Numbered from the stretch's first letter, positions 41,721 to 52,874 are shown. The stretch is 64,000 nt of DNA from Adiantum capillus-veneris (GCA_014529385.2 CM043942.1:35383469-35447468); one strand, 5' to 3'. The notes: generated by a model not told the origin, from the sequence alone. Made by a program: numbers and translations.

Positions 41721-43887
41721 TTGATTGTGCAATATCCAATGGCATAGAGGTGGATGGGGATGCGGTTCGTAGCAATAGACGCAAAGCTTTGGAGGTCACT
41801 GAGAGCACAATCACGAGAGGTGGCTGAGAGTAAGATCGCAAAAAGGTGAAGGCAAGGCCGATGGCGACACGGCAGTAATAGACTCCCGGGGAGGTCAGCT
41901 AATAAAAATGTGACCTATCACGTGAGTTCAAGAGAAGGGTATTTAAAGTTCTTGAAACTTATAGAAATATATATACAAAAGGCATTATTTTTTCAAATTT
42001 GAAAAAAACTTACAGATTTTAAAAGAAAAGGGTACATTATATTCTTAACAAAATTTACAGATAAGGGTTTTACAAACATGTCTTGAACGCACGTGATATG
42101 GTAGTTTTACACATAGTGAACCCCTCGAGAACAGACTCAAAGCTTTGGAGGTTACTGAGAACAAGATTGAGAGAGGTGACTAAGAGCAAGATCGCAAAAA
42201 AGGCAAGGCCAATCTGTTTCTCCTATTTGGAGATGGTGATGCTGACCCCGATGGCGATCGATGCCTAATGCCTAACGATAACTCCAAAAGGACACGTGAG
42301 TTGGCTTCACACAAGGATAACCAGTGTAAATGCAATAAACAGACTGACATTCTCATGCAGCATAGTCCACCAAATCCCATGAAAATAGAAATGATCCTCA
42401 TTAAGGTGGCGCATGGTCCAAAGTTTAGAGGTAGGTAACCCCGGCTTCAAGCGTCATCCTGCTCCTGGCTCGCATTTTAACTCTACCCCCGCCCCAGCTA
42501 AGCCTTCGTGCAATGTGCAAACAATAAAAGGAAAAGTACTCCTGCCCACTTGCCACATCCTCTTCTGCCTTGATTTGTTGATGCAGAGCTATCTCTACAC
42601 AATGCTCAGGTATCCTATCATTCTTTTCTCCAGTTCAAATTTGAAAGGTCAATACCAAGCGAATAGGGGTGGTAGAACTCTGTTTTGGGCTCTGATTTGC
42701 TAGGTACTGACCGTATTTCTTGCAGTTGTGTTTTTGTTGTGTTGTTTGTAGATCTTTTATACTTTTCTGTAGTTCAAATTTGCAAGGTGAGTACCAAGCG
42801 TGTAATGGAATTGGCCTATTAACGTGAGAGTAGCGAAAATAAGAGAGAATACTTTTGTGAAATTACTTTGTGAGCATAGCGGGTGAACATAATTGATGGT
42901 AGCAACATAAACATTGCACTTAGGTAACTTGGCATGAACAATACTTTTGCAAGAGAGAGAATTTAGAGAACATGACAACAATTGAGGACCGGATTTATGT
43001 TGGTACGGTCCCCCCTCCAATAGGCATTTGTATTATGATTTCTCCCATGAAGAGAGACTTGTTACAATACAATATTTGTGTTCCTTGTGACCTAGGTGAT
43101 GCTATGAAGACGGAACATAAAGTTTGTGGAAAGCATTGACTATCCCAAGCCTCAGTCCCAAGACCTCAAACACCTTTGAAGGTGGAGAGAGCTAGTAGGG
43201 AATGAGGGTAGGGAAGAGGAAGAAGAAACATTTCATAGGAGAAAGAACTAGTTCCTCACTTATCATCACTCTTCTTGCTAGCATACATAATAGCATAGTA
43301 ATGAAGATGGAGAATATGCCAAGCTTGAGCATTGAAGCATGTCTCTTGGTTGGATTTGCATTCCATAGCCAGAGTGTTGGTGTAGGCTCTCAACCTCTCT
43401 ACTTGATTGGAGAAGGAGAGGGAGCTCTTGCACTTTGCACTTTACACAATGAGAGTGTGTGTGGGAGAGTATACATATACCCCCTAAGCAGGCCCCTAGC
43501 TTCCTTGCTCAACCCCCCCTTGTAGCTCATGCTTGAAGCTCATTGGACCCCTCCAGGCCTAGCCAATCACAAGCATGAGGCAAATCAAGTAACAAGGGTA
43601 GCCTTGGGACAAGTTTCCCCCTTTCCCCTTTGTGAGAGGAATTGATAAATGCAAAGACAATTAATTAAATCTTCTAAATTATCATTGGACCCCTTGGATG
43701 ACCAACCAATAGGCGTGAGGCACACCATGAGGCCAACATGAGGAGGAACTTGACAAGTGTCCCTTTTGCTTTCTTTGTACCAAGCATGCCTTGTGTGAGT
43801 GAGTGTGTGTTCTCTCTCATCCCCCTCTTGTAGGGCTCGATCCCTCCTTGTAGGGATTGAATATTGACTTTTTGGCACACCTTATCT
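41720..43887 (+). other. Mostly unrecognised sequence around hairpin 6
   Basis: No coding family recognised. 42690-42755 (GATTTGCTAGGTACTGACC then TTGCAGTTGTGTTTTTG) resembles the leader of the H3-like relic at about 44390-44510. Confidence 0.4.
42647..42712. repeat. Hairpin repeat 6
   Basis: GGTCAATACCAAGCGAATAG opposite CTGATTTGCTAGGTACTGAC. A half-copy (GTGAGTACCAAGCGTGTAAT) follows at about 42787. Confidence 0.8.
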
Positions 43888-44076
43888 CAAGCACCTTATC
43901 AGCAAGCATGACAAAGCACCTCAAGCTTGGGTGGTGTTCCCACAAGCACCTCAAGCACGTTAGTCGGCAAGCACAGCAAGCACCTCAAGCACCTTATTCA
44001 TCAAGCATGACAAGCACCTCAAGAACTTTAGTCATCGAGCATGACAAGCACCTTAAGCTTGGGCTAGGTTCCCACC
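43888..44076 (+). repeat. Minisatellite of CAAGCACCTCAAGCA units
   Basis: Repeats of CAAGCACCTCAAGCAC, TTAGTC/TTATTC and CAAGCATGACAAG in tandem with a period near 35-50 bp, ending at GGCTAGGTTCCCACC. Its translation is repetitive; not a real gene. Confidence 0.75.
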
Positions 44077-44510
44077 TCAACCTCGGCCCTAGCTTACCTA
44101 AGGTCAAAGGAATTTTACACTAACTATTGGAGGTCTTCAATGAAGCTAACCCTAAGGTCTTTAAGCTCCATTGGTTAGCCTTGCTCTTTGATAGACCATC
44201 TCTCATTTGTGCCCCTTTACCATTGGCCCCATGTTGAGATAGATCTATAAGCACATGTCTATATCCTAACCCTTGTTCCTGTTTATTCTCCCAGATTAAA
44301 TGTTCAGTTTAATATGAGAAAATCATTTGGGTTGGTTAGATATTAGATTTTATGACAAAGCGACTAGGGGCATCATTACTGTATTTGATGCTCTGGTTTG
44401 CTTGATACTGACCAATTATTTGTAGTTGTGTTTGATGCGTGGATCCCCTTATGTGAAAGTAACATTTGCTCACATAATGTGGTTGTTTCTTTCTTATGCT
44501 GTTTGTAGAG

Positions 44511-45676
44511 ATGGCTTGTGGAAAGGCCACATCTAGAAGGGCGACATATGAGTCCTTGCATGCTCAAGCAAGAAGACGCCGATACGAGGTGCACAGATGC
44601 GTCCTACAGGAGCTGCGTCGGATCAAAAGGCAAATGCAACTGGCCATTCCAAGGCTTCCTTTTCAACAAGTGGTGCGAGAGATATGTGAAAATTGTTAGG
44701 AAATAAGACGTAGGTAAATAGATAATTGAGTAGATTACTTAATGGAGAGAGACATATTTACATACACGAGATTATAGAGTAGAGAGAGAGAGAGAGAGAG
44801 TACACACGATATACGTGGTTCACCCAATGTGGGCTACGTCCACGGGAAAGCAGCCACTCAATGGCTTTAGTACTTCAAAACAAGAAGTAGTTTACAAAGG
44901 GATTATACCCTTAATGGAGCTCCCGCCTTGCTTCGCTCTCACCACCTCACACTCACCTTGTTGCATATACTTCACACTATAAAATGTGTGTAGAAATGGC
45001 CTCCTTTTATAGGCCAAAAGGGCTGCCCTCTCTTATGAGAGACAGCCATGTGTAGTCGCCCTTGTGCGAATAAGTCCAAATCGGACCCTCCAATCCGCCC
45101 ATGTGTGGCCGCCCTTGAGAAGACAAAGTCCGCTTTTGAATTCGGCCACCGGCCACCGGCCATTGACTTCCGACCACAGGCCACCGGCCATTGACTTCCG
45201 ACCACCGGCCATTGACTACCGGCCACTGGCCAACCGATCGGTTGTTTTCCGACCACTTTCCGACCGCCGTCCGGCCATAATATTCCGGCGAAAAAAAAAA
45301 GTCTCGGGGGCCTCCACCCCCAAGGCCTTTAAAGTTGCCCCTGATTCTTGCCCGTGAAAATTTTGGTTTCCGGTGAGTGATTTTCCTTCACGCACGATGG
45401 CTTCTCCTCATAATGGGGGCCTTACAAATGTGCGCTTTTACCACAGAAAATTACAAGGGTAAATCAGGCTCCATACTTAACAAAAATTGGAGAGTGGGCA
45501 TGTGATGGGCCAGCAATGCTCTTCTCTGCTTGCAGGAGATTGGAGAGGATTACCTCGTTGAATTTTTCAGTGATGGCTACATCTTGGCGGTCCATGCGCA
45601 TTGTGTCATGATTATGCCCAAGGATTTTGACACCCGCACAAGCTGCGTTTCCGCTACAATGGGCTTCTTCAGCTAG
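44511..45676 (+). pseudogene. Divergent histone H3, CENH3/CENP-A-like, split by an LTR insertion
   Basis: Two blocks, 44511-44693 (61 codons) and 45452-45676, are separated by a 752-bp LTR with target-site duplication GAAAAT. Together they span 135 codon positions, close to H3 length. Block 1: short basic tail, then RRYEVHRCVLQELRR, then LPFQQVVREICENY (H3 alphaN/alpha1: LPFQRLVREI). Block 2: WASNALLCLQEIGEDYLVEF and AVHAHCVMIMPKDF (H3 LQE...YLV...IHAKRVTIMPKDI). The Trp before the ALLxLQE helix, the lengthened loop 1, REIC and KDF favour centromeric H3 over canonical H3. A TGA at 45503-45505 lies in loop 1, so the copy looks dead unless a short intron removes it. The tail is about 23 residues and lacks ARTKQT. 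An acceptor-like TTTGTAG lies just upstream, so earlier exons may exist. Confidence 0.75.
44694..45445. mobile_element. Solo LTR inserted in the H3-like exon
   Basis: 752 bp, TGTTAGGAAATAAG...TTTTACCACA, flanked by GAAAAT at 44688-44693 and 45446-45451. Excising it restores the H3 frame across the site. ATACGTGGTTCACCC...GGGCTACGTCCACGG is a phrase common in plant copia LTRs. Internal repeats of CCACCGGCCATTGACTTCCGA-type occur at about 45139-45250. Confidence 0.85.
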
Positions 45677-46014
45677 TGTCAATCCGGGATAACATGACAA
45701 TGGATATTCTTAACATCCCCCCCCCCCTCCATCCTCGTGCACGACAGGCAGAGCCTTCAAGGGTTGAGAACAACAGACGCACACGATCACGGGTCGAGAG
45801 GGAGGAGTTTGAATACGCCACGGAGGAGCCCGCACAGGTAGAGAGAGAGTCCACCAAGGAGAAGCCCGCCAATTCAGACCCTGAGCTAGTAAGAGCAAAG
45901 CCCGGTGAGGTAGGGCCACAGTCTTCTCAAGAAAATCAAGAGACAGGTACCTCTTCACAAGAGCGAGCCAGCGTAGAGCAACGGCAAGCTAGCGAAGAGC
46001 AAGAGCATGTGTAA
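45676..46014 (+). CDS. Acidic, Glu/Arg-rich ORF between H3-like and Ulp1-like relics
   Basis: 112 codons (GTG start only; an internal ATG at 45694) with low-complexity text such as RTRSRVEREEFEYATEE and EQRQASEEQEHV. It opens just where the H3-like frame stops and ends at a GTAAGC that could be a donor. It could be the disordered N-terminal part of the protease relic. No domain recognised. Confidence 0.3.
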   Translation: MSIRDNMTMDILNIPPPLHPRARQAEPSRVENNRRTRSRVEREEFEYATEEPAQVERESTKEKPANSDPELVRAKPGEVGPQSSQENQETGTSSQERASVEQRQASEEQEHV

Positions 46015-46240
46015 GCAGACTGCATATTGTAGAGCAGATCAATGAAGAAAACAAAGAGGAACTACAAATGCTTGTCAATTTAGCACCTCTTTGAGCCCGG
46101 ACGATCAGAGGCCGCCTTTGTTATCAACCTCGATCGACAAGATTTTCTCTGCATACACGACTTCTCCAACGCCAATGCAATGGATGCAGTCGTCCATGCT
46201 TCTATGTGGTAAGGATAAGGTTCATTCCGTGATGCTTTCG

Positions 46241-46306
46241 GGGTCAGTTTCAAGCGAATAGGGACCCTTAAATATTTATAAGGTCGCTATTTGCTTGGTA
46301 TTGACC
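46241..46306. repeat. Hairpin repeat 9
   Basis: GGGTCAGTTTCAAGCGAATA opposite CTATTTGCTTGGTATTGACC. First of three head-to-tail hairpins. Confidence 0.85.
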
Positions 46307-46314
46307 TTTGTTTG

Positions 46315-46381
46315 GGGTCAGTACCAAGCGAAGAGAGACACTTGGAAATCTTTAATGCCACTAATTGCTTGGTATTGACCC
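46315..46381. repeat. Hairpin repeat 10
   Basis: GGGTCAGTACCAAGCGAAGA opposite TAATTGCTTGGTATTGACCC. Confidence 0.85.
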
Positions 46382-46448
46382 GGGTCAGAACCAAGCGATT
46401 AGGGACTTGTATGACCATTTCAAGATACCTATTCGCTTCGTTCTGACC
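46382..46448. repeat. Hairpin repeat 11
   Basis: GGGTCAGAACCAAGCGATTA opposite CTATTCGCTTCGTTCTGACC, about 21 of 23 arm positions paired. It directly abuts hairpin 10. Confidence 0.88.
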
Positions 46449-47202
46449 TATCTCTATATATCCAGTAGCCATTATAAAGGCTAGTTCTTTTTCATGCTAT
46501 CCTGCTTCTGCATGCGAATGTGCATGACAAAATCTATGTAATAGATCCGCTTATATCACCTATGCTTCAAAACAATTGAATGATATTTTTGATGTTGTTG
46601 GGTTGGTTCAGCACAGTAAACTGGGATATAGCGCGCTTTCTGGTCACTGCATACAATCAAAGGTGAGTTTTCTGTCAGTACGCAAAGCTATGTTGGATTT
46701 AGGGTCTTGCTATTTCTCATCGTTGATAGTTTTGATGTTTTCTTTTTGTAGTGAACATTGGAGTCTAGTGTTTGTCGACATTTAAGCGAAGGTCGTCTAC
46801 TACGAAAACTCCAAGCAAAGAAGGGGATTCCATGGGCATGTAAAGGCGTGAGGCTTATCTTTATGCTTTTGCATGTAGTGTCTGTTTCTAATGCCCTACT
46901 GAGAAAGTGCTTATGTATGTAGTTCCACGAGAAAATTTGTTTGCTGGGTGGAGCACATTTTGTTAAAACATGATCTAGGTGCTGCCACTGAGCATCGATG
47001 GGTCAACGTGCCCACTCAAACTGATGATTTCAGCTGTGGTTGGAGGACGTGTATGAATGCTTTGCTCCCTCTAAGACAAATTTTGGATGTACCAAATATA
47101 ACTACGCATGTTGTTTTAGTGCTTGCATTGTTGCTATGCCTTTATGAAAAGAAGTTACTTCTTTACTTACTTTATTATTATCACGCATGTATAGGACCTT
47201 GA

Positions 47203-48426
47203 ATTACATGACTACAACCCCTATGATCTATGCAAATTTTCTGTAATGGCCATTCAACATATTATAATTTTGGTGCATAGTCAGTGAAGAGAGGAAAGCG
47301 CACGAGCTAAAGAGTTTGAACAAGCTCGCACCATTCCATATTCATAAAACAAAAACCTTGCTTCAAATTATGACAATTCAATAATGAAAACTCTAGCTTT
47401 CATGCTTAGAGCCATGTGATCCTTCTTTGTACATTCAAATGCCATGCATGATACAATCTTGCAAAGGCTAAGCCATGATAGCCAAGCTGCATAAAAACTT
47501 TTCGTGTAGTCTTTTAAGGTTGTCTTCAAAACTCAAAATAAATTTGAGAAACAATGCCAAAAATTTGATGTAACTTGTTGAGCATGAAGGGTTGTGAAAC
47601 CATTTTGTGTCAAAAAGTCATAACGAGAAATCTGCATGCATATGCACCATACCTAAAAAAAAAAAACAACCTTGTCAATCATCGATAAATAATCAATTGT
47701 GTCGAGTTGTATGCCATAGTCTAAGCTACTTGCACATAATACATGTCATAATTACACTAAGGCACTAACAAAGTCTACCTTTGATTGCCAATGTTGAGAG
47801 TAGATGCATAAAATATACATTGCAGACCCTTGATGACATAAAGGAGCCATGCGAGCATAAAACAAACATAATAGGGATCACAACCGCCATGGAAAACTTG
47901 CTCCAAGGTAGGTCCTCCCAATTTTCGTTTTGGGTTGCATTAAAGGGTATCTCAAGCAGATGCTCTTATGGCTTGCACGGGAAAAAAAGGAGGAGGCAGC
48001 AAGTGGAATTGTTAAAGAGTAAAAGTGAAAAGGATGTTGGAAGCTCGGGGCATGGTCGATTTGAAATGGAAGGGGAGAGGAGGCACGTGGAGAGAAGAGA
48101 GAGAGACACAAAGAACGAGATTTTGTTGTGAGCATCAGACAGAGAGGGAGAGACTTTGTTGCGATGGTTGCTTCGCCACAACTTCTCTGGTTTACAAAGG
48201 AGGCATCGAGTGCAGATGACCTTCCTCCTTCTCTGTGGCAATGCGTGTTGAGTGTCGTCTGTAGCTGCAGAGAGAGGAGGATATTATAGGCATGAAGGCG
48301 AGGGAGCAAGGGATGAATCCTTGAAACGAATTTGAAGGCCAACAATGGTAGCAATAGACGATAATAAAGGTTCTTGCCACAGCTCCTTGAGAATGCGAGG
48401 GGGGTATCTCTGTTTGGCAATGCAAG

Positions 48427-48480
<54 letters not shown>

Positions 48481-49930
48481 CGTTTGACCGCCAATGGTTG
48501 CGCTGCAGAAATTTCGTGCTGAGGGGGTAGATTTGTACCTCACAGGGTGGATGGCAGTTGAACGCGAGAGCTGAGGATACCATAGCCGTGAGTTTTTGGC
48601 AAGGTGGAGTGCAACATGAGGCGAGGGATTATCTAATGCAAGAGAGGGAGGATGGAGATAGTGCTCTCTCTTGCGAGGACCAAGGATCGAGGCAGTATGT
48701 TGTCTAGAGAAAGTGGTCAAGGTGCAAGGGGTGGGAGTATAGGGCTGGAAGGGAAGGTTGAAGCCATGTGCAGACATGCCTGTGTGATGGTCGCAAGCAG
48801 AGGTCAGGTCTCCATGGTAGCCCATTTTGCGGGGGAGGGTAGGTTCCGTGGGGCATGCGACTTTTGGCTTTGGACTCTAAGTTGCAAAAGGAATCTCTTC
48901 TCCTAATTAATTAATGAAAGCCAAAGTGGACCTAGGAGTAGGTAGAGTGACCTATATAAGAACTCAGACAAACACCTTGATAGGCCATTAACATCACTAA
49001 ATAAAGCAAAGTTTGCTTCAAGCAAGGGTTGCACATTGAGTAGCCTCATATGGAGCCTTGTTCCGAAGTTCGAACATGATCAGATGATCCCTCACCAATT
49101 TGTCAACTGCTACAAAAGGTTGACAAAATTAGAGAGTAGAGATCTAACATTACTTGCTTATCGTTCATTTCCCTCATGAGATCAATCTATAAATAGACTT
49201 CCAAAGAATGCGAGTTGATGGAATCCTTTTTCTCGAGTAATCTCTCATTGGAAAGTCACAATCGTGGAGAGGGGCAAGTTGAGCCGCCGGATGAAGCCAT
49301 CTATGCCACCCATGCCTTCACGGCCTAGTGAAGGTGACCAAGCACCTTTTATTCAATTGATGCGGCCACGTTTGCTAAGAAGTTCATTAGTTTGCCATGG
49401 TTGGCTAGTTGGACCTCCATGGAAGAAAAGATGAGCCGAGCTGGTGCTACTGCTCGTACAGGTTGCTAGGGAGCTTTGCTTGCTCTATTCAGGCATGCTA
49501 GAGGCATGTGTGTCTCCATGCTTGGAGGGAAACTCGAATCTCATATGTCGTCCTTTAAGTGGGAATGACTCCCTTACGGGGGTGGGGCCAACCTTGGCCA
49601 TGCAATAGTCCCAAAAAAGGTAGCCCACGTTTGAAAACAAGGCCAAAGGCCATGGCTTGATAGCAATTGATAGCATAGAAGGATGAACGGAGGCTCATAT
49701 AGCATGCTACATGCCTCCAAGGGAGTCTCTCAAAAAGCGTTATTTTCTCAGCAGCACATCACAAATGCTCTTGGAGCCATAATTACCCTCTTTTGTGCAC
49801 CTGACACCGCCCTCTTCATGCATGCAAACCCCCTTTCCCATGTGCGGCCCAACGCTTGAGAGAGAGAGAGAGAGAGAGAGCATGCATGACCAATGCTCCA
49901 CGTCTGTTCCCCTTCTCCAACTCCCTTGTA
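47203..49930. other. Unrecognised sequence with a (CT)n tract
   Basis: A pure CT run lies at about 48430-48477 and a GA run near 49860. The long minus-strand frame across 47878-48825 passes through the CT tract (RERERE) and has no recognisable domain, so it is not called as a gene. Confidence 0.45.
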
Positions 49931-49931
49931 T

Positions 49932-49943
49932 GCTATGATACCA
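49932..49943 (-). other. Isolated primer-binding-site-like sequence
   Basis: The reverse complement TGGTATCATAGC is one mismatch from the initiator Met tRNA complement and is followed by GTGAAAGGC, which could begin an LTR. No second LTR found. Confidence 0.3.
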
Positions 49944-50100
49944 GTGAAAGGCTAGACTGAACTAGAGCATGTACTTCCCTTCCCAACCTACAATTAGATA
50001 GCCCTTGGATATAGAAGTCCCCCGAACCGCATGCCTAGTCTATATCACAAGGAGTTTTGGACAAATTCTCACAATAATTCCCACATTGTGACTTACCTCA

Positions 50101-50253
50101 ACATCATGAGTTTCTGTGAGGGAGGCATCGCATACCTAGCTAGGTACGATTGGGGGCAGGGGACCGCCGGCCCGGTGGGGGGGCCGGGGGTCCCCTGCCC
50201 CCAATTGTACCTAGCTAGGTATGCGGTGCCTCTCGAGCAGAAGCTCATGATGT
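50101..50253. repeat. Near-perfect 153-bp foldback (inverted repeat)
   Basis: Left arm ACATCATGAG...GCATACCTAGCTAGGTAC, then GGGGGCAGGGGAC, mirrored by GTCCCCTGCCCCC, GTACCTAGCTAGGTATGC and CTCATGATGT. The arms are about 70 nt with very few mismatches and a G/C-rich centre (GCCGGCCCGG). It could be a MITE core or a recent palindromic duplication. Confidence 0.92.
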
Positions 50254-51095
50254 TATTCATTGTATGAAAAACACTGGAAAAGACTCCGTTTTCCTACATG
50301 AGAAAATTTCTAAATGTTTTTGTGCTAGGCCCTTGCCCCCTTGGTCCTAATGTTGCACTGACACGGTAGCCCGACCAAGGAAGAGGGGTGGCGCATAGAA
50401 ATGAAGCCCGCATATGGACATAGTAGGGTTGTTGATGTGGTCAAGAGAGCTATTATCCCACATTGACAAGCATGAACGAAGAACGATTCCTAATTGGCCA
50501 CACACAAGGGGCTTTTACCCACCTCAGTCAAAGAGCCACATGCATCTATCTCATTCATACATCACATCAATAGCATTGCAACTCTCCATTCCTTTGACTG
50601 AATCAAACACGTGCAACCCAGGATTTGCTAAATCAAAGGGAGAGGAAACTGTCTATTAACTTCTATAGGTTAAAAGATAAATTCGAGCAAAAATTGAGCT
50701 CTTTTGTTACTCTCTTACCATATCAAACAGACAGAGTAAGATGTAAGGAAATAGAGAGCATGCTATATTTACAAACAATTTCTCAGTTTTTTTTAAAGTA
50801 GAGATTAAGTGATTGAGATATTGAATCCATGTAATGCATTCTCTTTAAGAGAAAGAGAGCCCAATAAAGACTTACTCTCATTGAAGAGAGGGAAATCAAG
50901 CAAAAAGTGTGGCATTATAAAATGAATTCGTGTACTTGTTTTGGAAAGGGGGGGAAAAGCCCGCTTATACACACATGCATGATAGCACAACATTCTTAGT
51001 TCATGCATGTGCAACTAAAAATGCTACCAAGATAGTATGCTAGCATTAAAGGGATGCTTAGCTTACAAAGAAATCAAGGGAGTTGTATCTAACTA

Positions 51096-51130
51096 TCTAT
51101 ACTATTATAATGGGGGAAGGGATTCCGGTC
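51096..51130 (+). mobile_element. Helitron-like 5' end
   Basis: TCTATACTATTATAATGGGG after an A, closely matching known plant Helitron 5' ends. The 3' end was not identified. Confidence 0.35.
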
Positions 51131-51235
51131 CCCTCCTCCGGACACTTGTCAACACAAGGTTGATCCGGTAAGTCTCAGGCCAATGTGCATGACGTGACAC
51201 AGTGTACAGGTGACACTGAAGAGCAATCACGACTC

Positions 51236-51237
<2 letters not shown>

Positions 51238-51281
<44 letters not shown>
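51238..51281. repeat. (GA)n microsatellite
   Basis: Pure GA dinucleotides, 44 bp. Confidence 0.95.
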
Positions 51282-51284
<3 letters not shown>

Positions 51285-51355
51285 TGAGTTCCAACTTCCA
51301 CGGTTCCACCTCTGACGCGTTCGCGTATCCTTGAGCCCTAAGTCCCTCCTTGTCT

Positions 51356-51356
<1 letters not shown>

Positions 51357-51416
<60 letters not shown>

Positions 51417-51422
51417 GCGCAC
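51357..51422. repeat. (CA)n then (CG)n microsatellite
   Basis: About 29 CA units pass into CGCGCG without breaking purine-pyrimidine alternation. Confidence 0.95.
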
Positions 51423-51840
51423 AGGCAAAAGCAAAGTCCAGACTCCAGACAGGTTGCTCTCTCTCTCTCTCTCTCTTTGTCTCCATCAAAGCATGATTCT
51501 CTCTCTCATGCGCAGACACAAACGAGTCCGAATCTGCTCAGTGCTCCATCACCATCCTAACCTTGCATTGCTCACCATCGTGGCCTCTCTCTTCAGCGGC
51601 GTTCGTGGAAATTCTTAGAATACCCCTCAAATTTCAAAAATTCCCAAAACACCCCCCAATATTTTGACACAAATTTCCAAAATGCCCTTCAATTTTTGGG
51701 AAATTCCCAAAATACCCGTGGTCGTGGGATTTAATTTCTTGAAAGAAAAAAACTTTTGTAGCTTTTCGTAAAAAGACTTAATTGTCTATCAATACAAGAT
51801 GCTAAAACTAGAATTCGAGTCTCTCTTCTGGAGATGAATC

Positions 51841-52819
51841 GCTTCATTATTTTTAGACATAGATATTTGCCCTTTTTTGCGAGGTAATTTGTGAGTATTT
51901 ACATGCTAAGCACTCAAATCCAAATCTTAATTGTCAATAAAAAAGGAATAAAGATTAAAAAAATAAATACAAGGGTATTTTGGTAATTTGGGGGGTATTT
52001 TGGGAATTTCCACAAATTAGAGGAGTATTTTGGTATTAAAAAAAAAAAAAACTCAATTAGACGTCTGCTTGGGGTAGTTAAAAGAGATTTTTTTTTCAAA
52101 ATAGACGAATTTTTAACAAAACTCCATTTCCTTGAATTTTCCAAGCAGACTTTCTCTTCTCCCCATCATTTCAACCAGTTGTTTTGATTGTTCAATTCAA
52201 CTGCTCAAGGCTTAGGTAACGCACTTTTCCCGGACATTGACGCAGAGAGAGAGAGAGAAAGAGAGAGGACGTTGAAGCATCTGCTCCCTATGTTCGGGAA
52301 AAAGCACCTTTTCACACATACAAAATTCATTTTCTTGATTTTGTCAAGAGGAAATTTTAGAAAATTGGGTTATTTTTTTTTGGATTTTTACACTTTTTTC
52401 CCTATTTTGGTACGAAATTTCTCCTTTCCCCCTTGCCCTCAACCGGCATTTTAGAAATTGGAACTCCACGATATTAAGCTAAGACACATTTTTCACGAAC
52501 ACTGCGTCTGCAGCCTACATGATCAACCTCTCTCTCTCTCTCTCTCTCTCTGGGGCAGAGGGGGAGATATGCGATGAGACGTCTATAGCTTGGGTTCCAA
52601 GGCACGACACGACAACGAGGTGGATGCATGCTAAGAAGAAGGATTTGTACCAAGGCAATATGATACATGTTGATATTGGTGATAGTGGGTTGTTGCAAAA
52701 GCGGCAACTAGACACAATTCCTCTTTATCAAATTTTCAATACAAAATTCTGAAAACTTAACCAATTTACCACAATTTCCCTCAAAATCTAGGCAAGACAA
52801 AGAGGAACTCCATTGGCCT

Positions 52820-52872
<53 letters not shown>
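51841..52872 (+). repeat. Repeat family F, copy 1
   Basis: Matches, inverted, the end of the window (62830-64000) from GCTTCATTATTTTTAG to the GA tract. It contains GGTAACGCACTTTTCCCGGAC and GGGGCAGAGGGGGAGATATG landmarks. A 70-codon frame (GAEGEICDETSIAW...) is open, but differences between copies are mainly amino-acid-changing, so coding is doubtful. No LTR pair or terminal inverted repeat seen; class unknown. Confidence 0.85.
52825..52872. repeat. (GA)n microsatellite
   Basis: About 48 bp of GA at the edge of family F copy 1, next to the LINE 3' end. Confidence 0.95.

Positions 52873-52874
<2 letters not shown>

Larger units (their letters stand above)
46084..47202 (+). pseudogene. Ulp1/C48 SUMO-protease-like gene relic with introns
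   Basis: Exons end at 46662 (GT 46663), run 46752-46847 and resume at 46923; these joins are GT-AG and keep one frame. The join at 46662/46752 creates AYNQSEHWSLVFVDI, the HW motif of C48 peptidases (catalytic His). KVVYYENSK follows, where the family has Asp (YDS) and this copy has Glu. The last exon gives VPTQTDDFSCGWRTCMNAL with the oxyanion Gln and nucleophile Cys. Stops TGA (46577-46579) and TAA (46783-46785) kill it. A 5' exon 46084-46208 (NLDRQDFLCIHDF) is less certain. C48 enzymes cleave SUMO; plant transposons also carry such domains. Hairpins 9-11 lie in its intron. Confidence 0.72.

Noticed and set aside
43857-44123. 88-codon plus-strand ORF
   Set aside because: Lies on the CAAGCACCTCAAGCA minisatellite; the protein simply repeats the unit.
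47878-48825. 315-codon minus-strand ORF
   Set aside because: It crosses a long CT microsatellite read as RERERE, has no recognisable domain and overlaps other equally long frames in the same place.
52474-52707. Minus-strand ORF shared by family F copies (MPLLQQPTITN...)
   Set aside because: It mirrors the plus-strand frame of the same repeat; substitutions between copies show no protein constraint on either strand.
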